From Cunninghamia lanceolata (Eukaryota > Streptophyta > Pinopsida > Cupressales > Cupressaceae), in contig BSBN01000860.1 in the NCBI GenBank assembly GCA_027924645.1, positions 6,076,001 to 6,140,000 of the forward strand: a DNA stretch of 64,000 nt, written 5' to 3'. A program made the translations under genes and the position numbers. The notes below the pieces were generated by a model. That model worked only from the letters and a program-made list of their open reading frames with translations. It did no database searches and was not told the DNA's origin. This document shows, one piece after another, positions 1 to 10,057 of this stretch; within the stretch, counting starts at the first letter, position 1; each line of letters begins with the position of its first letter.

Positions 1-458
1 TCATCATTTTCTGCACACACAAATCCACCTACATACAAAACATTATTAGACTTGAAACATGGGACTCCTCACCCATTTTCTTTTCCATCTTCCTCTCCGC
101 TATACTTTCTCTCAGAACATGTCGTGTCTCTTGTCGTAAATCGTGTAGTTTATTATCCAACACCGTCATCAATATTATGTCTCTCCTCACAAGGAATGAA
201 ATTCCTAAAGGTCTTCTCAAGACCAACCTCATACTTTTCCTCTTCGACATTCTGTCAAACACTTTCTTCACAACCTCAACCTGCAACCTGCACAAAGTTC
301 ATAACCTACTCTCTACCCAAGAAGACTTCTGGAAGATGCTTCCTCAACCCATTCTCTCTCTCTCTCAGTGGTGGAACTCAACACCTTCTACCTAGCTTTA
401 GCCTTCGTTGGAGAATAGCCCACCTCGGCCATGGTGCATACTCTATACTCGCAGGATC
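1..458 (-). other. Unassigned leader/gag-side sequence of element E0
   Basis: This stretch lies downstream, on the minus strand, of a primer-binding site at 459-477, so it should be the leader or gag start of an LTR element that runs off the left edge. An open frame of 88 codons on the minus strand (29-295) is rich in Arg, Lys and Glu, but I see no zinc knuckle, protease or other recognisable motif. Stops interrupt the frame upstream of it. I cannot name a product. Confidence 0.3.
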
Positions 459-477
459 ACCTTGATCTGATACCATT
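459..477 (-). other. Putative primer-binding site of E0
   Basis: On the minus strand this reads TGGTATCAGATC followed by AAGG, close to the complement of the 3' end of plant initiator tRNA-Met (TGGTATCAGAGC). It sits just inside a sequence starting TGATGAAAAG on the plus strand, which would be the 3' end of the 5' LTR in the minus orientation. The match is imperfect and the partner LTR is outside the window. Confidence 0.5.
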
Positions 478-2017
478 TGATGAAAAGAGAAGAACTCCCA
501 TACACAGTCTACTCATAATATCCATTGGTACACAATTTCCAAGAGGGCGAACAACACAAATAAATGCAAATACATCTAGCTCATAGATTTTATTGAAATT
601 GAACAAACAAATTACATTAGGCCTTCAATGGCCTTCCTCTCAACTTGATCCTTCGATTCTGCATGACTTTCTTTTCTCCACTCTAACTAGCACTTCTCTC
701 TGCCCCTACGCTACAATCTTTCTTGCTTGGCAATTGATTCCAATTCACCTTTTCGTGTTTTTTTTTTTTTAAATTTCCTCTCTTTTGGACAGTGATCTCT
801 TTACTTGCCTCAGGCCGCACTCTTCTTCCTCTACTTTGAGAAATCTACTCATTCGGTCTTCTACTCCTTGTTCGAACCCCCTTCACATTGCTTTCTGGCA
901 GCGATTTTCATCAACCTGTTCCCAAATTCTGGTTTTGGGCCGCGCCCTCACACGTTCTTCCTTAAACATCATCTCTCATATTCTTTTTTTTACGCTCCTC
1001 TTGCACTGGTCCTCCTTCTACACTTCTTCCCACTCTGTTGGCATTCTACCTTCGCCTTGTTTATTCTTCCCAAGTGTTGTCATGGAAGCGCTCTCTCCAG
1101 CACTGACTTTATGTCTTCCCTATTTCTCTCTGACCGCGCCCCTCCAACTTTACTCCCATTCTCTTTCTATGTAAAATGTCTTTTAGATATATATTCTCCC
1201 TATCAATGAGGAATCAACGGCATAAAATTTATCATTCCATAGCAACAGAAGAAATCAATAAACTCCATGTAATTTCTTTTGCCATTCAATGAAAGTGGAA
1301 TGTAAGGTGTCAGTTTTTAGTGGTTTAAATAATGGCTTTTCTTTCCTTTTGTATGTCCCAGTTTGCGCCTATCAAAAAGGCCTTCTTATCATTGTATATA
1401 GCAGATTTCAAAAGGAATATAATTCATGTCTTTGAATAAAGTACATAGAGTGAAATATGCACCATGGAGATATTTGTAGTCTCCTTCATCGACCGTGCGG
1501 GCTCCTCACATATACATTGTTGTCTCATTCATATGGCCATGGGAAGTAATATAAGGCAGTCAATATGCATCGACCTCAATGTGACAGTGTAGAATTACAA
1601 TGTAAACTCCTTGTTAATCTCTTTCTTGGCACATTCCCTCTATCATGAGTGGCTAACAAAACGTAACCAAGCAATATAAAGGCTTGGTTTCACCTCTCTA
1701 GATAACAGGTACACATTACTTCCTTGGTCTTGATGGCGGAGACAAACTCACATGCACACCAAAGTGAACCAAGATGAGTGCCAAGACAGAATTTAAACAA
1801 CAAAACCAAAAGGCCCTTGCGACAACTCTTCCGCGACACTTTGACATATATGCAGCAACGAAAGATTGACTTTGCTTGAAGTGAATTGCATAAACGAAAC
1901 CACTGCCAAGAATTTGCCATAAGAAGTCCAAACAAACAAACAAAACTATAAATTAAACCTAGTGCACTCTTTTTGATTGATGCGGATTGCTGATTCACCT
2001 AGGATGCTCCTGCATCA
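478..2017 (-). repeat. Putative 5' LTR of element E0
   Basis: The left limit is set by the primer-binding site. The right limit is proposed because the plus strand ends CTGCATCA, so the minus-strand LTR would start TGATGCAGGAGCATCC, nearly the same start as proposed for the E5 LTR (minus strand TGATGTAGGAGCATCC). The ends are TG and CA and the length would be 1540 bp. An AATAAA-type signal is present on the minus strand near 585. No second copy is in the window, so the right limit is inferred. No host gene was recognised here. Confidence 0.4.
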
Positions 2018-3599
2018 CAATTGGAGCAAAGAACTTTTGTTTTCTTCATGGAGGGAAGTCTTCACACCATGTCTCGTTTACTCAATGCAAGAAGATACCC
2101 CAAACTGAGATGACCAATCATCTATGCCAAAGAGTAGTGGATGAATTTTTCTTTATAACAAGTACCTTGTCTTTATGGGTGATATCAACCAACAGAGACA
2201 TTTTGCCAACCCCTGAGGCACGGGCAACAATTTCACAATGGCGAGTCTTGTCCCGAATGATACATAGTTTCTCACCATTATATATGTCAAACATGAAGAA
2301 GTAGACATAATTGAGTTGATTGCCAATTTTGACATGTTAGATTAAAAAAATAACAAATTTTTAATGCATCGCAGATTAATAAGGTATTAGAAAAAAGTAG
2401 CAAGTTTTGTATGCATTGTATGTGCAAAAAATGCAACCATTACATTCTTTGAGGGATTGTGAAAATGTCACATTTATCAAAGATGATATTATTATATCAA
2501 TTAAATAGATTTCAGTAAGAGGCAATTCAAATTCAGTCTTCAAACTCCACCTTCTCTCATTTCTAGTTTTTGGAGGGAGATTCTTGACCTATGTACTTCA
2601 GATAGCCTCCTGTTTTGTACGGTTTCTGATCTTTGGGTGAGAGCCTCATAAATATATTGTACTTCCCTTCTCATTAGTCTGAAAAAAGCACAGATAATTC
2701 CAAAAAAAAAAAGGTGAATTTCGGTAACACCCTAAAGCAAGGCACCCCAGGGCCCAGACTGAGTGTTGCACAACCTCCCTATTCCCTCCAATCAGCAGTC
2801 TCCACAACCCCCATGCTGCTATGTGGACCAAACATCTCTATAACTCCCATAGACGAGGGTACTGCTTCAAATTTTTAGCTGCAGGTAGTCTGACTGAGAG
2901 CTTATTTAGCAAAATCATAACTAAGAGTCTTTTCAAATATCAGAGCTTGAACCATTTAGGATGAATAATTTCAGGAGCTGCTAGAGAATGGGGAAAGAAA
3001 TTGCAACAGCAGTCTATGATTTTTATAGCTAAGTGGCTAATGTCATAGAAAATGTGTAGCTGAGCTTAAACAAGATACCCTTAGGATCATTTTATAGCAA
3101 AAACTCTTAAACTTACTCAGCAACCTCTTCGAAATAGAATTAGAAGCAGCCTCTCCACAGTACGATTGCCTTACTCTAGGTATAAGTGGAGTGGATTGGC
3201 AAGGTCTAGCTTACTTCCAAGCTTGGCGTGAAGATGAATCAAGCAGCAAAGTATGTGAACAATACGTCAAGGAAATGGAAAGAAATCCCCTTATGGGTTC
3301 CAAAGGAGAGTTCTCAGATACCAAATTGGCATCTGGGTTGACTTGTGACCTAAAATACTACCTTTACCGTTTCAACTCTCAAGGACAGAATTAGATTCCT
3401 AATGGCTAATTTCTAAGATCGTGTTACCTTCAACATGATCAAGCACCTAGAACAGAAGAATGTTGCCATCAAAACCAAGACTTTCCTTCCTCGGATCGAA
3501 ATAAAATCCCAAATCCATTTTCCAAGGGGTTGCCTTATACCGGGTTCAGATTCTCCCACCACAATATGTATGCCTATAAGTCCAACCTATTTTAATGTA
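2018..3599. other. Host-like intergenic DNA with one possible exon remnant
   Basis: No complete gene is seen. On the minus strand, about 2336 to 2130, there is an open stretch of roughly 69 codons with coding-like composition (IYNGEKLCIIRDKTRHCEIV within it) and no start codon, ending in a stop. It could be an exon remnant; I do not recognise the family. A 67-codon plus-strand frame at 3191-3394 and a 61-codon minus-strand frame at 2646-2831 show no known motif and are treated as chance. A run of A lies near 2700. Confidence 0.3.
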
Positions 3600-3604
3600 C
3601 ATTC

Positions 3605-4110
3605 TGTTAGTTTTAGGATCAGAAATGAAATAAGCAGAAATACAACAACACATAGAGCAATGAACACAACAGGTACCCTGGGAAAACCCTCCAACTCGAG
3701 GGAGAAAAACCCAGCAAATATATCTCTTATATATTGAAGGAATAGGAGCAGAAATCTGCTTACAACTCAGGCCCAACACAAGGGCAAATTTGATACAATG
3801 AATAATAGCACCTCTCCTAGATACAAAGATACAAATGAATATGTTTCTCCTTGAAATCTGCTCTGCTGCTAAAGAATGACCGAACTTCTGCTGGAGGTGT
3901 TAATGAAGTGATTGAATCGATGTATATATACAAATCAAGGTGACTCTTCATATGCGTTGGTGACTCTTCAAATGCGTCGGTGACTCTTCATATGCTTAGG
4001 TGTCTCTTCATATATTTTGGTGTCTCTTCATATATTTTGATGTCTCTTCATATATGACTTTTCATTGAGTTGATCTGAGTAAATCTCCTGACGCTACAAT
4101 AACATCAACA
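3605..4110 (-). repeat. E1 3' LTR
   Basis: 506 bp, plus-strand ends TGTTAG and CATCAACA, so the minus-strand LTR runs TG to CA. It differs from 7730-8235 by one base (AACAGG here, AGCAGG there). Directly to its right, 4111-4120, the minus strand reads TAAGAGGGAG, a short polypurine tract where the 3' LTR should be primed. A symmetric stem-loop lies at 3678-3714 and tandem 20-bp repeats at 3939-4058. Confidence 0.95.
3921..4058 (-). promoter_or_regulatory. E1 LTR promoter: TATA-like box with six upstream 20-bp repeats
   Basis: Reading the minus strand, six tandem 20-bp units (plus-strand unit GGTGACTCTTCATATGCGTT and variants) occupy 4058-3939 and are followed at once by a TATA-like stretch at 3930-3921. 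The same block is at 8046-8183 in the other LTR. Tandem repeats just upstream of a TATA box in U3 are typical of retrotransposon enhancers; that these act as one is an inference. Confidence 0.6.
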
Positions 4111-4145
4111 CTCCCTCTTAGCTAAGGAGATATCTTTCCAGTTAT

Positions 4146-4791
4146 GTCATGGAGTCTCTCAACATGACACCCATAATGGCTACACCTATTAGTGAGAAGA
4201 ATTTATCATGGAGCCTCTCAACGTGATATCATCATGGAGTCACTCAACATGATGTCCACCATGGCTACTCCCATGAGTGGAAGAAAACTAGTGCACAAAT
4301 GCCCATCACGGAGTCACTCAACGTGATGTCGTCATGGAGTCTCTCAACATGACATCCACCATGGCTACTCCCAGAGGGTGGAAAGAAACATGTGTACAAA
4401 TGCCCATCACGGAGTCACTCAACGTGATGTCGTCATGGAGTCTCTCAACATGACGTCCACCATGGCTACTCCCAGAGGGTGGAAAGAAACATGTGTACAA
4501 ATGCCCATCACGGAGTCACTCAACGTGATGTCGTCATGGAGTCTCTCAACATGACGTCCACCATGGCTACTCCCAGAGGGTGGAAAGAAACATGTGTACA
4601 AATGCCCATCACGGAGTCACTCAACGTGATATCGTCATGGAGTCTCTCAACATGACGTCCACCATGGCTACTCCCAGAGGGTGGATAAACACAAGTACAA
4701 GAGAATCATCACGGAGTCTCTCAACGTGATGTCCATAATGGCTACTCCCATTAGTGGAAAAATACATCGTCATGGAGTCACTCAACATGAC
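4146..4791 (-). repeat. Array of 13 short stem-loops, partly as 101-bp tandem repeats
   Basis: Thirteen 23-nt inverted repeats start at 4146, 4205, 4231, 4305, 4331, 4406, 4432, 4507, 4533, 4608, 4634, 4708 and 4769. Each has a 6-bp outer stem, a GAG/CTC inner stem and a small loop. Two stem versions alternate, GTCATG with CATGAC and ATCACG with CGTGAT, plus ATCATG with CATGAT. Between 4301 and about 4700 they lie in a 101-bp period carrying one of each version. The array sits just upstream of the 3' LTR on the transcribed strand. No reading frame is conserved, so the conserved feature seems to be the structure. Confidence 0.85.
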
Positions 4792-5937
4792 GTCCACCAT
4801 GGCTACTCCCAGAGGGTGGAAAGAATCACATCTCCATCTTAGAGATGGACAAGGGCTCGCATCTCATATTTCTCCATCACAAAGAAATATACACTACAAG
4901 AGCTTTCACCTCATACTTCTCTGTCACAGAGAAATATACATTACAATAGATCTTCATGATGATGTGACTCCCTCTGAAGCTCTAAGTACTTGCATCAACC
5001 TTCTGACCTTCTCGTCCAAGATTGCCTGCAATGCTTGCCTTAGAGAAACGGTTTTCAATGCACGCCTTTGGCACTACTGACTTGCGAGAGTTCAGGACTA
5101 TCCTCCTTGATCTCATCCCAGATCACTTTATTTTGAATAGGTTTGCGGAGCTACCAAAATCAAATTCAGATTGATAGTCTTGTTCAATTCTGTTCTCAAC
5201 AGCTGAAGAGGTCTTCCAAGTACTGCAACCCACTTAGCTGACACCTTCACTTCTTCTCAGTGAGTCACAGAACTCCCTCTTGATCCCTACCTCAGAGATT
5301 TCAAGGAAGTGAACTCCCCTCCATTGATTTATCTCAGAACCTTAGTCCTTTTCCCGGACATGCTCTCAACTCGTGCCTTGAATTCTTGGAATTTAACTCC
5401 CTCTGAATGTCATTTCCTCCTCTTCGAAGTGGCTGATCACCATGACAATCTGTAAGGGTTCTCCGTTGTTTAGTGTCTTCATCTTTCTCAATCTTCTTTG
5501 CTGATGCAAATTCCTCATCCAAGGCTGACCCAACCTTGTGCCCTCGAGAGATGTCTCCAGTGAAGTTATGTGCAACCAACTCAGTTCCATGGCTGCAAGC
5601 TATGACTCCATGATTGTTCATTTATCTAGCAGGCATGCCTTCCTCACAGGATGTCTCAAGCTCTTTCTCCCTTTGAATTACTTATGCAGTCTCTCATCAT
5701 CCTTTTGCTCCTCGATCCATCCTAGAAGCATTTTTAGAGAGATTACTAATAGTTCATAGAATCAAATTACCCCAAAAAGAAATATTCAGACCAATGCTAG
5801 AATCATACATGATTTACTATTCCCAATGTTAGTGTATGAATTAGCTACATCATTATTCAAAGGCACACACATAAAATACTTATCTCTTTATTTTGATGCT
5901 CTTTTCACTTCATCTTCATCCGCTGTAGAAACAAAAC
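4792..5937. other. E1 interior without recognised coding sequence
   Basis: Two more palindromic pieces, CATCTC with GAGATG near 4832 and TTCTCTG with CAGAGAA near 4918, extend the stem-loop region. From about 5000 to 5900 there are only short frames; the longest on the minus strand (5334-5621, 95 codons) is charged and matches nothing I know. No gag or pol motif is present. Confidence 0.5.
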
Positions 5938-6720
5938 TTAATAGCCTAGGCCTTCATTTGCCCCTTTATGCATCCCGTGAGTTCTCGTATCAACCGTGTA
6001 GCCCGCTACATGTTCATTATCAGCCACTAGATCAAACACTTCGGCCATCTGCTCATGGAAGCGGTGCAGACGCAACCTGCTATGGGCATCCCACGCATGC
6101 ACCATGCCATCAATAGACAGAAATGCTTGCCACATGTTCAAGGTCCTGAGAACTTTTCTGATATGATATAATTACTATTGCTACTGCCGGTGCTTGTCGA
6201 GTTACTATCTGCCACTTCGTCAAAGGAGAAGTCGCAAACATCTTCAAAGTCTGTAATTCGACATATTCTAGCAGCACCATTATCTGACGCTGTCAAGAAT
6301 CGGTCTTTGTTTATCTCCACACTTTCTACTATAAGATCTTGTTCATCAAGAGCAATTTCCTTTCTGCTGAAAGGCAACCCATAGTTTTCGAGTCTGAATG
6401 CCACAAGCTTCGATCGTGTCACCGTTAGAAGAATCTCATCACTATTCACCCTCACACGACCAATGTGCTCTACCTGCTTCATCAACAAATGCCATCCTCT
6501 GGAGTCAACAACCATTTCCACACTTTGCCATCATCAGAAACAGAGATAAAACCTGTCTCCAGGACAAGAGTAGAATGCCCCAATAACATGGAAGAAGTGG
6601 CTTGTTCTGCATAAGCAGGCAGCTCAAAGGGCTTGAAACCAGATACTTCTTCTAAATTTATTCTGTGAGCTTTCTCTATCTCAAGTTCTGAAGAGTAATA
6701 AGAAACAACAATTATTGTTG
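5938..6720 (-). pseudogene. Captured WD40-like gene fragment
   Basis: Two overlapping minus-strand frames (6841-6482 and 6521-6138) and a third (6141-5938) read as successive parts of one protein. The WD40-like marks are SVSDDGKVWKWL near 6520, LTASDNGAARI near 6280 and SIDGMVHAWDAHSRLRL near 6090, each resembling the strand before and including a W-D type repeat end. A Ser/Asn-rich linker lies near 6190. The pieces are joined by frame changes or stops at about 6500 and 6138, so no intact product is possible. The sequence lies inside E1 in its sense direction and abuts the kinase remnant at about 6780. I cannot name the parent family beyond WD40-like. It is probably host DNA picked up by the element. 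Confidence 0.55.
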
Positions 6721-6789
6721 GCGATGGCACTGATGTGCCCATCAAGGGCATTAATGTTTCCAACATACATAATATATAAGTTTGCTTCC

Positions 6790-7668
6790 CTTCCTTTCTC
6801 TTCCACTCCATTGTCGCCTCGCAGTTTGGGATCGGCGGCATCCATCAGGCTCTCTCTGGTATACAATTCCCACACCCCTTCCAAAGGATACACCACTTTC
6901 CTTACCTGTATCGGACCTGGTACCTCGTCGGCCATATGAAATGAGCACTAACACTCTTAATAATCCTGACACATACACATGCTGCCATGAAGACGATCGG
7001 GCTCGTGGAGTGCTTTCAAAACAAAATGAATACTCCCGATGAAATATGAAGCATTGCACCATATAAACATTGGACATTACAACAATACCTTTGAACATAT
7101 GCAAAGAGTACAGAACACATATAAAACTCGTACCATGTGCATAGGATACCATTGAAAGCATTGGACCTTGGAGATACTTGGGCCATCAAAGGATGCCCAA
7201 CCGTCACGCTGCATCCTGATAGGAATACCATTTTGTCAGGCCCGGATGAATCGAGCCTCCACCTGATCACCATCCTTGAGCGGGGAAAGAGAAACCAAAT
7301 GGATATACAGGAATCGGTGACCCTCAGCACATGAGTTGTCTGCGGGGTTTCTCACTGTGGTCGTACAATCTTGCCAACCTAAAATCCCCAAATCTTCCAT
7401 TGAGCTCCGAGTTCAACAACACATTGCTCGATTTAATGTCTCTGAGGACAAACCTCTTCTCCCACTGCTCGTGCAAATACAACAATCCCGCAGCGACTCC
7501 ATTGAGAATATTATATCTCTCAGACTACCGTAGCACCGCTGTGGGTCATCCAAAGATCAATTTATCGAGGCTGACATTGGGCATATAGATGTAAACAATA
7601 AAGAGTTACTTATGTCGCCTGCACCAGCCCCACAGTTGCACCAAATTCCTGTGTTGCAGCCGCCCCAT
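6790..7668 (-). pseudogene. Captured L-type lectin receptor kinase fragment (kinase domain)
   Basis: Read on the minus strand from 7668, the frame shows GRLQHRNLVQLWGWCRR, then an SLDKLIFG segment, then [14 protein letters not shown], the catalytic loop region [18 protein letters not shown] and a [10 protein letters not shown] stretch. These are the order and wording of the kinase domain of plant L-type lectin receptor kinases. A later piece, VWELYTRESLMDAADPKLRG near 6885-6826, matches the C-terminal lobe. It is dead: three in-frame stops lie between 7610 and 7530, the His of HRD is Leu, and the Gly of DFG is Arg. About 440 bp of unrelated sequence separates the two lobes. The lectin and membrane segments are absent. 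Confidence 0.75.
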
Positions 7669-7710
7669 GCTTGTGATCTTGCTTAAACAAATCTGATTAG
7701 ATCTTTTCTT

Positions 7711-7729
7711 AAACCTGGCTCTGATACCA
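7711..7729 (-). other. E1 primer-binding site (initiator tRNA-Met)
   Basis: The minus strand reads TGGTATCAGAGCCAGGTTT directly next to the LTR, a 19-base match to the complement of the 3' end of plant initiator tRNA-Met as I know it. This fixes the direction of the element and suggests that first-strand synthesis uses that tRNA. Confidence 0.9.
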
Positions 7730-8235
7730 TGTTAGTTTTAGGATCAGAAATGAAATAAGCAGAAATACAACAACACATAGAGCAATGAACACAGCAGGTA
7801 CCCTGGGAAAACCCTCCAACTCGAGGGAGAAAAACCCAGCAAATATATCTCTTATATATTGAAGGAATAGGAGCAGAAATCTGCTTACAACTCAGGCCCA
7901 ACACAAGGGCAAATTTGATACAATGAATAATAGCACCTCTCCTAGATACAAAGATACAAATGAATATGTTTCTCCTTGAAATCTGCTCTGCTGCTAAAGA
8001 ATGACCGAACTTCTGCTGGAGGTGTTAATGAAGTGATTGAATCGATGTATATATACAAATCAAGGTGACTCTTCATATGCGTTGGTGACTCTTCAAATGC
8101 GTCGGTGACTCTTCATATGCTTAGGTGTCTCTTCATATATTTTGGTGTCTCTTCATATATTTTGATGTCTCTTCATATATGACTTTTCATTGAGTTGATC
8201 TGAGTAAATCTCCTGACGCTACAATAACATCAACA
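7730..8235 (-). repeat. E1 5' LTR
   Basis: 506 bp, same length as the partner copy with one substitution. On the minus strand this is the upstream LTR because the primer-binding site abuts its inner end at 7729. The TSD copy CATTC follows at 8236-8240. It contains the same TATA-like sequence, 20-bp repeats and stem-loop as the other copy. Confidence 0.95.
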
Positions 8236-8240
8236 CATTC

Positions 8241-8559
8241 AAGCATTATCCATATTTACAAATCTAATGAATACCGTTCAGGTCTAGTCCACACCATGTT
8301 AAAAGAAATCCTTTAACTCGCTTGAAAAAATCACCCACTGTATGGAGGCTGGGCTTAAACAACACACTCTAAGCGCTATTATCGACGTGGCAACGTGGGC
8401 CCTTCAACTTCCGTCCATTCCCACTGTCCGTTCCCGTTTTCCATTTCAGCAGTCACGATTTGGCGCTTAGACAGCCACGGTTTGGTAAGCTTCAATTTTT
8501 ATTTAACACAGTCTGACGCCCAATCAATTTGAAATTGTCTCCAGCCCAATCGATTAAAT
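8241..8559. other. Flanking host DNA, no feature seen
   Basis: Sequence between the E1 target duplication and the PPR remnant. No open frame, LTR end or repeat was recognised. Confidence 0.4.
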
Positions 8560-10057
8560 GAGCGATGCATTCAAAATGTGGAAGCATAAACAAGGCACAC
8601 AAACTGTCTGACCAGATGGTGTGCAGAGAAATGTGGTCTCCTCGACTGCTATGATTGCATGATATACACAAAACGGGTTTGTTGAAAAGGCTTTAGAAAC
8701 TTTCAAGCAAATGCAATTGGCAGGTGTAAAGCCAGATTCTGCAACCTTTGCCAACTTCTCCCTGCCTGTACTAAAATGGGAGCTTTAGAACAAGATATGG
8801 ACATCCACCACAGGATAAAGGATACAGGAATTTTGTCAGATGTTGCAGTTGTAACTGCCTTGGTAGACATGTATGCAAAATGTAGGAGCATAGACAAGGC
8901 ACGTGAACTGTCTGACAGAATGCCTCAAAGAGATATCATCTCATGGAATGCCATGACTGCAGGATATGCAAAATATGTAAGCATAGACAAGGCATGTGAG
9001 CTGTTTGACAGAATACCTCAAAGAAACGTGTTCTCATGGAATGCCTCGATTGCAGGGTATTCACAAAATGGAGTTGTTGAAAAGGCTTTAGAAACTTTCA
9101 AGCAAATGCAATTGACAGGGGTAAAGCCAGACTATACAACCTTTGTCAGCATCCTCCCAGTCTGTGCCAAATGGGAGCTTTGGAACAGGGTATGGACATC
9201 CATCAAAGCATAAAGGATAGGGGAACTTTTTCAGATGTTGTAGTTGCAACTGCTCTGGTAGTCATGTATGCAAAATGTGGAAGCATAGACAAGGCACGTG
9301 AACTGTTTGACAGAATGCCTCAAAGAAATGTGGTCTCATGGAATGCCATGATTGCAGGAATATGCACAAAATGGATTTGTTGACGGGGCTTTAGAGACTT
9401 TCAAGCAAATGAAATTGGCAGTTTTAAAGCCATAATCCTCCCTGCCTGTGCCAAAATGGGAGCTTTGGAACAGGGTAAAGGCATCCATCGAAGCATAATG
9501 GAAGTGGGATTTTTGTAGATATTCTAGTTGGAAATGCTCTAGTTGACATGTATGGAAAATGTGGAAGCATAGACAAGACACGTGAACAGTTCGACAAAAT
9601 GACTCAAAGAAATGTGGTCTCATGGAATGATATGATTGTGGGATATGCACAAAATGGATTTTGCAAGGATGCTCTCAAAATCTTTGAATTAATGAAGCAC
9701 TCTAGAACATATCATGACATTATTCATTTTGCTTGTGTTCTATGTGCATGTAGCCATGCAAGTTTAGTGGATGAGGGCTATACATACTTCAATCACACAA
9801 GTAACTCTTATTGCATTACACCTACAATTGATCATTATGTGTGCATGGTTGACCTTCTTACCCGTGCTAGCTATCTTCATGACACCCTAAACTTTATCAT
9901 TAAGATAACAATTAAAGTTATGGTGGTTGTGTGGATGTGTTTTCTTGATGCCTACAGATCACATATGAACATAAGCTTAGGAGTATTTACAACGATGTTG
10001 CTTTTTTATTTGGATTCTAATGAGATGAGGGTTTCAAGTTGGCTAGGAGAGAGCTAA
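8560..10057 (+). pseudogene. PPR (PLS-type) protein pseudogene
   Basis: Repeated motifs of about 31-36 residues run through three consecutive frames: 8776-9213, 9171-9383 and 9548-10057. Recurrent pieces are DMYAKCGSIDKARELFDRMP, QRNVVSWNAMIAGYAQNG and KALETFKQMQLTGVKP, the S, L and P style modules of plant organellar RNA-binding proteins. The end (TPTIDHYVCMVDLLTRASYL and VVVWMCFLDAYRSH) resembles the E extension that follows PLS arrays. Weak copies of the motif extend back to 8560. Frame changes near 9180, 9355 and 9500, and no organelle-targeting start, make it non-functional. Intact relatives act in mitochondria or plastids in RNA editing or processing. The wording of the repeats is like large gymnosperm PPR families, which is why I favour such a host. 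Confidence 0.85.

Larger units (their letters stand above)
3605..8235 (-). mobile_element. E1: complete non-autonomous LTR retrotransposon with captured host sequence
   Basis: Two 506-bp LTRs flank a 3.6-kb interior, and the whole is bounded by the direct repeat CATTC at 3600-3604 and 8236-8240. The primer-binding site beside the right LTR and the purine-rich tract beside the left LTR both put transcription on the minus strand. The interior shows no gag, protease, reverse transcriptase or integrase. It carries a stem-loop array next to the 3' LTR, about 1.1 kb of unrecognised sequence, then WD40-like and lectin-kinase remnants. The organisation is that of a LARD-type non-autonomous element that took up cellular sequence. 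The LTRs differ at one position, so insertion was recent and replication proteins must have come from another element, probably a copia type given the initiator-Met primer site. Confidence 0.9.

Noticed and set aside
4318..4601. Repeated 60-codon frames
   Set aside because: Identical peptides produced by the 101-bp tandem repeat; conserved feature is the stem-loop, not the frame.
4146..4791. CRISPR-like array
   Set aside because: Regular repeats with spacers, but spacers are themselves repeated, the genome is a plant, and the array lies inside an LTR element.
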